Source: Ceratobasidium sp. AG-K
Lineage: Eukaryota; Basidiomycota; Agaricomycetes; Cantharellales; Ceratobasidiaceae
Assembly: GCA_037039685.1 (NCBI GenBank)
Contig: JAWNGF010000004.1
Span: 5,146,001 to 5,210,000 of the forward strand
Length of the DNA stretch: 64,000 nucleotides
Direction of reading: 5' to 3'
The position numbers and the translations under genes were made by a program. Shown here one piece after another: positions 11,199 to 19,732 of this stretch. A model generated the notes under the pieces. The model ran no database searches and was not told the DNA's origin. It saw only the letters and a program-made list of their open reading frames with translations. Position 1 is the stretch's first letter. Every line of letters begins with the position of its first letter.

Positions 11199-11813
11199 GT
11201 GTTCCCCGCATTTTTTAGCCTCTGCGAAGCAGTCTTTAGACTAAAGGACTTCGTACTTGATCTAGACACCAAAGTCGACGAATTAAACAGTCGAATTGAA
11301 GTGCTAGAAGAAGATCAAGTTGAACAAGCAGAGGATTTAAGGGTCGAACGTACCAGAAACGACGAAAACTACAATCAACTCGAAGCCGATTATCAATCCC
11401 TCCATTCAAGGCTCGAGTTCATCGAAATTAACCTTGACAATACAAACAAGCAACAAGCCGATCAAGATCGTGTCCAAAGCATAAATTTGGCGGACACTAA
11501 TATCGAAGTCAAGCGATTGCAAGAACAAACCCGTGTCTTGATCGAGAACTGCGACCAACTTATAAAAATCCAAGAAAAACACACTCGAAAGGTCGAAAAT
11601 CTCATCAACAACAACAAACGTCAGTGGCGCACTATCGAAACCCTTAAAGACAAAATCAAGGGCAAATACTGTCATCTTGCAGCAGAAGTGCGTATTCCTA
11701 TTAACCAGGATTACCGCCTTCTAAATTACCTTAATCCTATCGCACCCGATCCTTTTCAGTGGGACCAAGACCTCGACTCACACAGGAACAACACAGGGAA
11801 CAACTTAGACTAG
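11199..11813 (+). CDS. Element B pre-gag coiled-coil frame, methionine-free
   Basis: 204 codons, open from 11187 and containing no ATG. The protein is a long predicted coiled coil (heptad-like LDTKVDELNSRIEVLEED, RLQEQTRVLIEN), acidic to neutral, with a short C-terminal tail. The same frame is conserved in element A over its full length with conservative replacements. GTG at 11199 is one possible start, and an intron ending TTTTTTAG at 11218 is another possibility, but no upstream ATG exon is visible. It overlaps the next frame (11735-12010). Ty3 elements normally lack such a protein. Structural or nucleic-acid chaperone roles are possible, but nothing in the sequence proves one. Confidence 0.55.
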   Translation: MFPAFFSLCEAVFRLKDFVLDLDTKVDELNSRIEVLEEDQVEQAEDLRVERTRNDENYNQLEADYQSLHSRLEFIEINLDNTNKQQADQDRVQSINLADTNIEVKRLQEQTRVLIENCDQLIKIQEKHTRKVENLINNNKRQWRTIETLKDKIKGKYCHLAAEVRIPINQDYRLLNYLNPIAPDPFQWDQDLDSHRNNTGNNLD

Positions 11814-12010
11814 AGTCCCTAAAACTCTTTATTGAAGACGTTCATCGTAACTACATATACGAACAGTACGACGAACTAGGAGTTATCAACGCGTTGTTTC
11901 TGGAGGACGAAAACCTTGAACTGATATTTTTGAGGAGTTTGCGCATTATTAAAGATAGAAGGGTTCGGAGAAGAATTCGTAACATTTTGTACGGCCTTGG
12001 ATCTCAATAA
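11735..12010 (+). CDS. Element B pre-gag frame 2, small basic/helical protein
   Basis: This frame is open from 11735, has no ATG, and ends TAA at 12008-12010, 24 bases before the gag ATG. It encodes an acidic helical half (LRLESLKLFIEDVHRNY) and a basic C-terminus (IIKDRRVRRRIRNILYG). Differences from element A are almost all third-position synonymous, which argues that this frame is or was translated. It could be the C-terminal part of the coiled-coil protein, reached by an unidentified recoding or splicing event. I found no canonical slippery heptamer in the overlap. Confidence 0.5.
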   Translation, partial: SYRTRSFSVGPRPRLTQEQHREQLRLESLKLFIEDVHRNYIYEQYDELGVINALFLEDENLELIFLRSLRIIKDRRVRRRIRNILYGLGSQ

Positions 12011-12034
12011 ATCTACCTTTTTCCCTGCTCCAAT

Positions 12035-13387
12035 ATGTCGAGAGCCCCATCACCCGGTCAAGGGGGATTTACCCAAATTTCAGCAACATCTGGACCCGAT
12101 GTAGTTGCACAGGCAATCAATGCCTTAATAGACGAAGTGCGAAAAATTAACGGTCACATTAATGCCCTAAATGGCATCACCTCTACCCTAGAATTAGGAA
12201 TCGACAATAACATTGCAGATATTCATGCAATTCAAAATCAAACCGCACAAATTGCACCCCTTCACCAATTAATGAATGCGGTATCTCAGTCACTCGCAAA
12301 CATGGGTGCAACACCCTCTACCACCGCGTCAACAACCACCCCAGGATACAAACTTAAGATGCATCCCCCAGAGGAATTCTCTGGAGATGTAGATAAGTTC
12401 GATGAGTTTAAGTCGCAATGTACTCTGTACATAAACCACACATCCCCACAAGCAACCACAGAACAAAAAATCACTTATATCATGGGCTATTGCAAGGGGC
12501 CTGCCTATGTATGGATGCAACCTGGAATTGATGTGGACACGGCAAGGAGGGGAGCAACCACTTGGCTACACGACATGGATGAATTCTGGAACGAAATGCA
12601 AGCTAGGTTCGGCGATGTGCACAAAATCGACCGATATAGACAATTATACAAGAAGTTGATCCAGAAGAACTCTGTCCAAGATTATCTACGAGACTTTGTC
12701 ACTTATTCATCGGTACTTGGATACACCGATCGAGTACTTCGTGATGATTTCTATGACGGTCTTAAGGATGAAATCAAGATGGCCATGGTGTCACAGAACT
12801 TTAAACCCCACGAAGCAACAAGAACATTCAATCAAGTTCGCGAAAGAGCCCTGGAAATTGACTCTACAATGAATGCCATTAATGCACCAAAGAAGTCGCA
12901 AAGCCCACAAACCAGTACCTCCAAACAAACCACTGCCAAGACAACCCCAAGCGTTGCAAACACCTCACTAGGTCAAAGATTCAACGTAAACGACCGTGTC
13001 TTTATGTCAAAGCCTACAGGGGGAGTGCAATACGGCAAAATCTCAAACATTACCAGAAACGCCAAGGGCCGCCCAGTACCCCAGATCTCCTGGGACGATG
13101 GGACAAAAGGAAATGTCCCTTTTGGAGCAATTCAAAAAGACACTCGAACCAGTACCTTCAACGCTCCAATTGTTCAAACACCCAAATCGTCCACTCCTGC
13201 TAAAGACCCCAACGCAATGGATCTGGATGGGAAAGGAAAAGGACCAATGATTTGCTTCACCTGCGGTGGCAAGGGACACTCAGCAAGAGTCTGTCCTTCT
13301 AAAAACACAGCCTCAGGGTTTGAAGCTCAGATTGAAGAAATCTCTTCAGACATCGAATCGGGAAAAGACGTCACCGAGGCTTATTAA
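12035..13387 (+). CDS. gag: Element B Gag (nucleocapsid with CCHC knuckle)
   Basis: 450 residues. Residues about 1-95 are helical, residues about 105-290 form a retrotransposon Gag (PF03732-like) core that assembles the virus-like particle. Residues about 320-370 make a small beta-rich, possibly SH3/Tudor-like module with NDRVFMSKPTGGVQYGKI. The CCHC zinc knuckle spans C407, C410, H415 and C420 and binds the RNA genome. The ATG at 12035 is the first usable AUG of the transcript. The 3' end overlaps the pol frame, which is reached by a proposed -1 shift at 13360-13366. Confidence 0.93.
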   Translation: MSRAPSPGQGGFTQISATSGPDVVAQAINALIDEVRKINGHINALNGITSTLELGIDNNIADIHAIQNQTAQIAPLHQLMNAVSQSLANMGATPSTTASTTTPGYKLKMHPPEEFSGDVDKFDEFKSQCTLYINHTSPQATTEQKITYIMGYCKGPAYVWMQPGIDVDTARRGATTWLHDMDEFWNEMQARFGDVHKIDRYRQLYKKLIQKNSVQDYLRDFVTYSSVLGYTDRVLRDDFYDGLKDEIKMAMVSQNFKPHEATRTFNQVRERALEIDSTMNAINAPKKSQSPQTSTSKQTTAKTTPSVANTSLGQRFNVNDRVFMSKPTGGVQYGKISNITRNAKGRPVPQISWDDGTKGNVPFGAIQKDTRTSTFNAPIVQTPKSSTPAKDPNAMDLDGKGKGPMICFTCGGKGHSARVCPSKNTASGFEAQIEEISSDIESGKDVTEAY

Positions 13388-13406
13388 GGAGCCAAGTACT
13401 CGGTGA
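13360..13406 (+). promoter_or_regulatory. Programmed -1 frameshift signal between gag and pol
   Basis: GGGAAAA (13360-13366) is positioned G-GGA-AAA in the gag frame, a canonical X XXY YYZ heptamer. A -1 slip enters the frame that is open from 13336 into pol. Four bases downstream an 8-bp perfect stem, TCACCGAG (13371-13378) with CTCGGTGA (13399-13406), can form. Heptamer and stem are identical in element A. Confidence 0.75.
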
Positions 13407-13422
13407 TATATTAGCTAGTAAT

Positions 13423-16400
13423 ATGGATGAACTAGAAATCATGTCAATATCAAATGAAAACCAATTATATCTTGATTTCACCGCTCATCCACTAGCTACG
13501 GCTCCTGATTCTAAGTCAATTAACAGATTGAAAAGATTCTCTGGACAAGCACTCCTCGACTGCGGTGCAACCTCCTGTTTCATCAACCCTTCCCTAGCAA
13601 AAGAGGCAAACCTTCCCCTTTTTCAGCACAAAAAACCAAAGACTCTGCGAGTTATAGACGGACGGGAAGTCTCGTCTGGAAAAGTCACCCACTATACAAA
13701 ATTTAGGCTTGTCATGGGAACACATTCCAGCGAAATAGAATGTCATGTCACAAACATTGGAAGACACCCTATTGTACTCGGGATGTCATGGCTCAAAAAA
13801 CATAACCCACAAATTAATTGGAAAAACAGGACAATTGCATACACAAGCAACTTCTGCTCAGAAAACTGCCTAGAAGTCCCGTCTACACTCCAAATTGCAG
13901 CTGAAACTACATTACCAGAGGAATACAAAGAGTTTGCAGATGTATTCGACGAATCCAGGTTAGAAGAACTGCCACCTCACAGGCCAACGGACATTACGCT
14001 CGATCTCCTACCAGAAGCTAAACTAAAGCACGGCCCTATCTACAAAACGTCCCCAGCTGAAGACAAGGAAATGAAGAAAGTACTAGAAACCCTAATCCGA
14101 AGGGGACACATTCAGATTTCTAAGTCTCCTTTGGCTTCCCCGGTTCTGTTTGTCAAAAAACCACATCCAGAAGATCCAAACAACCCAGAATTACGCTTTT
14201 GCGTTGACTACAGATATGTGAATTCGCTATGCAAATTCAACGCGAGCGGAATACCTCTATTGGACCAATGGTTAAGGGCCCTGGAAGGATTTGTCATTGG
14301 CACCACTCTAGACTTGGCACAAGGATTCCATCAAACCCGAATAGCAGCAGGCCATGAATGGAAAACAGCATTCAAAACTCAATACGGCATGTACGAATGG
14401 AAAGTCATGCCCTTCGGTCTCAAGAACGCCCCATCAAGCTTCCAGTCCCTAATGAACTCCATATTCAGGGACATTATGGGGGTTTTCGTACTCGTATACA
14501 TTGATGATATCTTTGTTTTTTCCAAACGAGTAGAAGATCATCCAGGACACGTGAAAGAGGTGCTAAGAAGACTAAGGGAACACAAGCTGATTGCGAAATT
14601 GAAAAAATGCAAATTCCACCAGACCAAACTGGACTGGGTAGGATTGGTCATTTCCAATAAAGGAATCGAAACGGATCAGGAAAAGGTCACGGCGGCTATG
14701 AACTGGAAAGCTCCCAAAAACGTCAAACAAGTTCAAGAATTCCTAGGATTCGTCAATTTCTATCGAAGATTCATTCAAGACTTTGCCGGCAAAGCCAGAC
14801 CTCTGTACAACCTACTTAAGAAGGATCAAAAGTGGCAGTGGACAAGCAAAGAACAAGAGGCCATGAATGCGCTAAAAGAAGCTCTTAAAGTGGCACCTGT
14901 AATGATGCAACCCGATCAGAATAAGGAATTTTTCCTCAAAACAGACGCGTCGGGATTTGCTACAGGAGCAGTTCTGTCTCAGAAGGATGAAGAAGGGAAA
15001 CTACACCCTGTAGCTTTTCTTTCTAAATCACTAAATCCGGCTGAGCGAAACTATGACATTTTTGACAAAGAACTATTGGCAATAATTAGAGCTTTCAAAG
15101 AATGGCGGCACCTACTTCAAGGCACAGAAAAAGCTGTTCAAGTAATAACAGATCACAAAAATTTGGAATACTTCTCATCATCCAAGCAATTGAATCAACG
15201 CCAAATCCGCTGGATGAATTTCTTGGTAGACTTCAACTTCCAAATCTTGTACAGACCAGGAAGCCAAAACAAAAAAGCAGACATTCTCTCAAGGCGATAC
15301 GACCTGGAACCTTTGGGGGGGGTAGAGAACCAAGTTCTCCTCAAACCAGACATTTTTATTTCGGCTATCACCCCTGACCAGGAAATTAACGATCTAATCA
15401 GAGAAGCAATCCTTGAAGATCCCAGATTAGAGGAAGCCCACAATAAGCTGAGAAACGGAGAAAAAGTCAAAGATTGGGAATACAGAGAAGGACTCCTAAT
15501 GTTCAAAGGAAAGATCTTTGTCCCTAAGGATGAAACTGTCAGAAACCTGATATTGGAATCGCGCCATGACAATATTTCAGCTGGACATCCGGGACAAGCA
15601 AGAACATTGGAATTAGTTTCCAGAACTTACTATTGGCCAACCATGAAGAAATTTGTCAACTCTTATGTGTCACACTGCGAAACATGCATTCGAGTTAAAC
15701 CATCGAACCAACTCCCCACAGGATTACTGCGTCCTCTACATATTCCTGAGAGACCTTGGGAAGAGATCTCCTATGACATGATTGTAGGGCTCCCAGAATC
15801 AGAAGGATATGACGCAATCTTAACAGTAGTAGATCGGTTCTCCAAGATGGCACACTATCTCCCTTGCAAATCAACGGCCACAGCAGTAGACATAGCCAAT
15901 ATTTTTGTCGCAAACATTTGGAAACTTCACGGCACTCCAAAGGCAACAGTCTCGGATAGAGGATCCACTTTCAACTCAAAGTTCATTAGGCATCTATACA
16001 AACGGTTAGACGTAAAACCTACCTTCAGCACAGCGTACCATCCAAGGACAGACGGACAGTCAGAACGAGCAAACCAAGTGGTTGAAATCTTTATCAGGGC
16101 ATTTGTCAACCATAGGCAAAATGACTGGGTGGCCCTGCTCCCTATGGCAGAATTTGCGTACAACAATGGAATTCAAGCATCCACTGGCAAAACCCCTTTC
16201 CAAATCTGCCAGGGTTTTAACCCTAGAATGAACATCGGGGAAGAATCAGACTATACTGTTCCTGAAGCTGATGCCCATGCGGAATTCCTGCTGAAAGGAT
16301 ACGACGAAGTCAAAGCCGCCCTCATCCTAGCAAATCAGTCCTACAAACACTACTTTGATAAAGGAGCCAAAGAACCAGAAGAGATAAACCCTGGAGATAA

Positions 16401-16821
16401 AGTCTGGCTTAATCATCAAAACATATCCACAGACAGACCTTCAGTAAAACTCTCTCACAAAGTTTTAGGCCCTTACAAGGTACTGGAAAAAGTAGGGACT
16501 CATGCTTTTAGACTGGAGTTACCAAAATCGATGAGAGTTCATCCTGTCTTCCATGTCATGCTGCTCAAGAAATTCCACTCTGATCCCCACGGCCGCGAAC
16601 CTGCTCAACCACCCCCTATTGTCACACAGGATGGAGAAGAAGAATGGGAAGTTGAAGAGATCCTTAATTCCAAGAAAATCCGTCGCCAACTCCACTATTA
16701 TGTTAAGTGGAAAGGGTACTCTCATGCAGACAACTCTTGGCAGTCAAAGGAAGATCTCAAGAACGCTCCTGAACTAGTTGATAAATTTCACAAACTTCAC
16801 CCCACTGCGCCAGGCCCTTAG
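13423..16821 (+). CDS. pol: Element B Pol polyprotein (PR-RT-RH-IN-chromodomain)
   Basis: 1132 codons are counted from the ATG at 13423, but translation probably enters by -1 frameshift from gag, so the true product is longer at its N-terminus. Aspartic protease: LLDCGATS with D46, and Cys where most families have Ser or Thr. Reverse transcriptase: YIDD at about 359-362. RNase H: TDASG from 507. Integrase: HHCC zinc finger at about 714-754 (SRHDN...GHPG...HCETC) and catalytic D785, D845 and E881 with the usual 35-residue spacing. These are followed by a GPY/F-like region (SHKVLGPYKV) and a chromodomain at about 1072-1127 (VEEILNSK, YYVKWKGY, NSW), which directs integration to marked chromatin in chromoviruses. 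No internal stops. Confidence 0.95.
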   Translation: MDELEIMSISNENQLYLDFTAHPLATAPDSKSINRLKRFSGQALLDCGATSCFINPSLAKEANLPLFQHKKPKTLRVIDGREVSSGKVTHYTKFRLVMGTHSSEIECHVTNIGRHPIVLGMSWLKKHNPQINWKNRTIAYTSNFCSENCLEVPSTLQIAAETTLPEEYKEFADVFDESRLEELPPHRPTDITLDLLPEAKLKHGPIYKTSPAEDKEMKKVLETLIRRGHIQISKSPLASPVLFVKKPHPEDPNNPELRFCVDYRYVNSLCKFNASGIPLLDQWLRALEGFVIGTTLDLAQGFHQTRIAAGHEWKTAFKTQYGMYEWKVMPFGLKNAPSSFQSLMNSIFRDIMGVFVLVYIDDIFVFSKRVEDHPGHVKEVLRRLREHKLIAKLKKCKFHQTKLDWVGLVISNKGIETDQEKVTAAMNWKAPKNVKQVQEFLGFVNFYRRFIQDFAGKARPLYNLLKKDQKWQWTSKEQEAMNALKEALKVAPVMMQPDQNKEFFLKTDASGFATGAVLSQKDEEGKLHPVAFLSKSLNPAERNYDIFDKELLAIIRAFKEWRHLLQGTEKAVQVITDHKNLEYFSSSKQLNQRQIRWMNFLVDFNFQILYRPGSQNKKADILSRRYDLEPLGGVENQVLLKPDIFISAITPDQEINDLIREAILEDPRLEEAHNKLRNGEKVKDWEYREGLLMFKGKIFVPKDETVRNLILESRHDNISAGHPGQARTLELVSRTYYWPTMKKFVNSYVSHCETCIRVKPSNQLPTGLLRPLHIPERPWEEISYDMIVGLPESEGYDAILTVVDRFSKMAHYLPCKSTATAVDIANIFVANIWKLHGTPKATVSDRGSTFNSKFIRHLYKRLDVKPTFSTAYHPRTDGQSERANQVVEIFIRAFVNHRQNDWVALLPMAEFAYNNGIQASTGKTPFQICQGFNPRMNIGEESDYTVPEADAHAEFLLKGYDEVKAALILANQSYKHYFDKGAKEPEEINPGDKVWLNHQNISTDRPSVKLSHKVLGPYKVLEKVGTHAFRLELPKSMRVHPVFHVMLLKKFHSDPHGREPAQPPPIVTQDGEEEWEVEEILNSKKIRRQLHYYVKWKGYSHADNSWQSKEDLKNAPELVDKFHKLHPTAPGP

Positions 16822-16831
16822 GAGGGGGTAA
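16820..16831 (+). other. Polypurine tract of element B
   Basis: AGGAGGGGGTAA lies directly before the 3' LTR at 16832 and overlaps the pol stop. It is the expected plus-strand primer site and is conserved in element A. Confidence 0.8.
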
Positions 16832-17245
16832 TGTCATGAGCTGACTAAGCTCAGACATTTTATTCTGATTTTATATCTTTTTTTCCGAACACTTTCCTTT
16901 TTTGGTACAATTGTCCTCTGGCGCTTAACTTGTGTCATGTGATGTATTTGTCCTTTCATTTGATATTGGTGATGCTTCTGGAACTTCCAGAATGTCGAGT
17001 CATGTCTCTTATCTCGCTTATCATCGGTTGTACTCGGCTTTCCCACACTGATAGATGATGACGTGGCACTGATCCCTCATGTATATAAACCCAGAGGTCA
17101 AGCCGGTTAACGACAAGGCTTGACCTCCTCTCCACTAGGACTTGCCCAATTAAATCCTTTCACTTATCACCATTCCTTGGGTTCTAAGACTTGTCTAAGT
17201 CGAACCCCTTAACTTTTATATACCTAATTGACCCAAGTCGGGACA
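16832..17245 (+). repeat. 3' LTR of element B
   Basis: 414 bp, nearly identical to 10302-10715, ending GTCGGGACA and followed by the target duplication CTTTT. Confidence 0.92.
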
Positions 17246-17542
17246 CTTTTCCAGACGAGACTTCTCGTCCGTCTATAACTCGCAGAGTCTTGGGTTTTTT
17301 GTGTTGGAAAAGGGGAAGGTTTGCCTCATTTGCTAGGGAAGGGTTGATGAAACAGGAGGTTGCGCCGCAGTCAAGAAGTGCTTGTCCAGAGAATCTTTTT
17401 GATCTGTTAACTGACTTAGAACCAGGAGCCGTAGCTAGTGGATGAGCGGTGAAATCAAGGTATAATTGGTTTTCATTTGATATTGACATGATTTCTAGTT
17501 CATCCATATTACTAGCTAATATATCACCGAGTACTTGGCTCC

Positions 17543-18895
17543 TTAATAAGCCTCGGTGACGTCTTTTCCCAATTCGATGTCTGAAGAGATTTCTTCAATC
17601 TGGGCTTCAAACCCTGACGCTGTGTTCTTGGAAGGGCAGACTCTTGCTGAGTGTCCCTTACCGCCGCAGGTGAAACAGATCATTGGTCCTTTTCCTTTTC
17701 CATCAAGATCCATTGCATTAGGGTCTTTAGCAGGAGTGGACGGTTTGGGTGTTTGGATGGTAGGAGCGTTGAGGTTACTGGTTCGGGTGTCTCTTTGAAT
17801 TGCTCCAAAAGGGACATTTCCTTTTATCCCATCATCCCAGGAGATCTGTGGAACTGGACGGCCCTTGGCGTTTCGGGTAATGCTTGAGATTTTGCCGTAT
17901 TGCACCCCCCCTGTAGGTTTTGACATAAAGACTCGATCGTTTACATTGAATCTTTGACCTAGTGAGGCATTTGGAGTACTTGGGGTTGTCTTGGAAGTAC
18001 TTTGTTTCGAAGTGGTGGTTTGTGGGCTTTGCAACTTCTTTGGTGCGTTAATAGCATTCATTGTGGAGTCAATTTCCAGGGCTCTTTCGCGAACTTGGTT
18101 GAATGTCCTTGTCACTTCGTGGGGTTCAAAGTTCTGTGACACCATGGCCATCTTGATTTCATCCTTAAGACCATCATAGAAATCATCACGAAGTACTTGA
18201 TCAGTGTACCCGAGTACCAATGAATAAGTGACGAAGTCTCGTAGATAATCTTGGACAGAGTTCTTCTGGGTCAATTTCTTGTATAATTGTCTATATCGGT
18301 CGATCTTGTGAACATCGCCAAACCTAGCTTGCATTTCGTTCCAGAATTCATCCATGTCGTGTAGCCAATTTGTTGCTCCCCTTCTTGCTGTGTCTACATC
18401 AATTCCAGGTTGCATCCATACATAGGCAGGCCCCTTGCAATAACCCATGATATAAGTGATTTTTTGTTCTGTGGTTGCTTGTGGCGACGTATGATTTATG
18501 TACAAGGTACATTGCGACTTAAACTCGTCAAATTTATCTACATCTCCAGAAAATTCTTCTGGGGGATGCATTTTGAGTTTGTATCCTGGGGTGGTTGTTG
18601 AAGCAGTGGTGGAGGGTGTTGCCCCTAAGTTTGCAAGTGACTGAGACACTGCATTCATTAATTGGTGAAGGGGTGCAATTTGTGCAGTTTGATTTTGAAT
18701 TGCGTGGATATCTGCAATGTTATTGTCAATCCCCTGTTCTAGGGTAGAGGTGATACCATTTAAGGCATTAATATGACCATTAATTTTTCGCACTTTGTCT
18801 ATTAAGGCATTGATTGCATGTGCAACTACCTCGGGTCCGGATGTCGCTGAGATTTGGGTAAATCCCCCTTGACTAGGTGATGGGGCTCTTGACAT
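17543..18895 (-). CDS. gag: Element A Gag (nucleocapsid with CCHC knuckle)
   Basis: 450 codons from the ATG at 18895, the same length as element B Gag. It has a predicted helical N-terminus, a retrotransposon Gag core with WLHDMDEFWNEMQARFGD, a small beta-rich segment (FNVNDRVFMSKPTGG), and a CX2CX4HX4C zinc knuckle (CFTCGGKGHSARVC) near the end. The frame stays open upstream of the ATG, but that extension is not shared with element B because the spacer to the preceding frame differs by one base. The slippery GGGAAAA (complement of 17564-17570) is retained near the 3' end. Confidence 0.9.
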   Translation of the reverse strand: MSRAPSPSQGGFTQISATSGPEVVAHAINALIDKVRKINGHINALNGITSTLEQGIDNNIADIHAIQNQTAQIAPLHQLMNAVSQSLANLGATPSTTASTTTPGYKLKMHPPEEFSGDVDKFDEFKSQCTLYINHTSPQATTEQKITYIMGYCKGPAYVWMQPGIDVDTARRGATNWLHDMDEFWNEMQARFGDVHKIDRYRQLYKKLTQKNSVQDYLRDFVTYSLVLGYTDQVLRDDFYDGLKDEIKMAMVSQNFEPHEVTRTFNQVRERALEIDSTMNAINAPKKLQSPQTTTSKQSTSKTTPSTPNASLGQRFNVNDRVFMSKPTGGVQYGKISSITRNAKGRPVPQISWDDGIKGNVPFGAIQRDTRTSNLNAPTIQTPKPSTPAKDPNAMDLDGKGKGPMICFTCGGKGHSARVCPSKNTASGFEAQIEEISSDIELGKDVTEAY

Positions 18896-18920
18896 ATCGG
18901 AGTGGGGAAAACAGGTAGAT

Positions 18921-19154
18921 TTATTGGGATCCCAGACCGTACAAAATATCACGGATTCTTCTTCGAACCCTTCTGTCTTTAATGATGCGCAAACTTCTCA
19001 AAAATATTAATTCAAGATTTTCGTCTTCCAAGAACAACGCGTTGATTACTCCTAGTTCGTCGTACTGTTTGTATATGTAGTTACAATGAACATCTTCAAT
19101 AAAGAGTTTTAGGGATTCTAGTCTAAGTTGTTCCCTGTGTTGTTCCTGTGTGAG
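18921..19154 (-). CDS. Element A pre-gag frame 2 (homolog of 11735-12010)
   Basis: This is an open frame without an ATG start, ending TAA 25 bases before the gag ATG. Compared with element B, nearly all nucleotide differences are synonymous (for example GAC/GAT, TTT/TTC, CTG/TTG). The few replacements seen are R to C, E to K and N to D. An upstream TGA at 19155-19157, absent in B, shortens the open region. Function unknown. Confidence 0.5.
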   Translation of the reverse strand, partial: LTQEQHREQLRLESLKLFIEDVHCNYIYKQYDELGVINALFLEDENLELIFLRSLRIIKDRRVRRRIRDILYGLGSQ

Positions 19155-19732
19155 TCAAGGTCTTGGTCCCACTGAAAAGGGTTGGGTGCAATAGTATTAA
19201 GGTGATTTAGAAGGCGGTAATCCTGATTACTAGGAATACGCACTTCTGCTGCTTGATGACAGTATTTGCCCTTGATTTTGTCTTTAAGGGTTTCGATAGT
19301 ACGCCACTGATGTTTGTTGTTGCTGATGAGATTTTCGACCTTTCGAGTGTGTTTTTCTTGGATTTTTATAAGTTGGTCGCAGTTTTCGATCAAGACACGG
19401 GTTTGTTCCTGCAATCGCTCAACTTCGATGTTAGTGTCCGCTAGATTTATGCTTTGGACACGATCTTGATTGGCTTGTTGCTTGTTTGTATTGTCGAGGT
19501 TAATTTCGATGAACTCGAGCCTTGAATGGAGGGATTGATAATCGGCTTCGAGTTGATTGTGGTTTTCGTCGTTTCTGGTACGTTCGACCCTTAAAGCCTG
19601 TGCTTGTTCAACTTGATCTTCTTCTAGTACTTCAATTCGACTGTTTAATTCGTCGACTTTGGTGTCTAGATCAAGTACAAAGTCCTTTAGTCTAAAGACT
19701 GCTTCGCAGAGGCTAAAAAATGCGGGGAACAC
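19118..19732 (-). CDS. Element A pre-gag coiled-coil frame (homolog of 11199-11813)
   Basis: 204 codons with no methionine, strongly heptad-patterned (VDELNSRIEVLEED, LQEQTRVLIENCDQLIK), about 94% identical to the element B frame by eye. No ATG initiates it, so GTG or another non-AUG codon, or an unrecognised spliced leader, would be required. Function unknown. Confidence 0.55.
   Translation of the reverse strand: MFPAFFSLCEAVFRLKDFVLDLDTKVDELNSRIEVLEEDQVEQAQALRVERTRNDENHNQLEADYQSLHSRLEFIEINLDNTNKQQANQDRVQSINLADTNIEVERLQEQTRVLIENCDQLIKIQEKHTRKVENLISNNKHQWRTIETLKDKIKGKYCHQAAEVRIPSNQDYRLLNHLNTIAPNPFQWDQDLDSHRNNTGNNLD

Larger units (their letters stand above)
10302..17245 (+). mobile_element. 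Ty3/Gypsy chromovirus element B, structurally complete
   Basis: Identical-length LTRs (414 bp, one difference seen by eye), a perfect CTTTT target duplication (10297-10301 and 17246-17250), a primer-binding site, intact gag and pol, and a polypurine tract are all present. It sits in the protease-coding part of element A's pol, opposite in orientation. Near-identical LTRs imply a very recent insertion, younger than A. The Tf1/sushi-like affinity is inferred from the primer-site arrangement and the chromodomain. The copy may be competent. Confidence 0.93.
7160..17507 (-). pseudogene. pol: Element A pol polyprotein, split by insertion of element B
   Basis: The N-terminal part (17507 down to 17251) carries the aspartic protease motif ALLDCGATSCFI and stops matching the family after REVSSGKV, exactly where element B begins. 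The remaining about 1045 codons (10301 down to 7160) contain RT with YIDD, RNase H with TDASGF, an HHCC-DDE integrase, a GPY/F-like module and a C-terminal chromodomain, all uninterrupted. The CTTTT duplication (10297-10301 and 17246-17250) marks the break. A methionine at 10267 lets the distal piece look like a separate gene, but it is only an internal codon. The original protein was nearly identical to element B pol. Confidence 0.92.

Noticed and set aside
11735..11810. A slippery heptamer joining the two pre-gag frames
   Set aside because: I examined the frame-0 codons from 11757 to 11813 and the CCTTTT stretch; none has the X XXY YYZ form in the correct phase.
18896..18952. N-terminal extension of element A Gag upstream of its ATG
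   Set aside because: The extension arises from a one-base spacer difference, reads in another frame than in element B, and starts with GTG.
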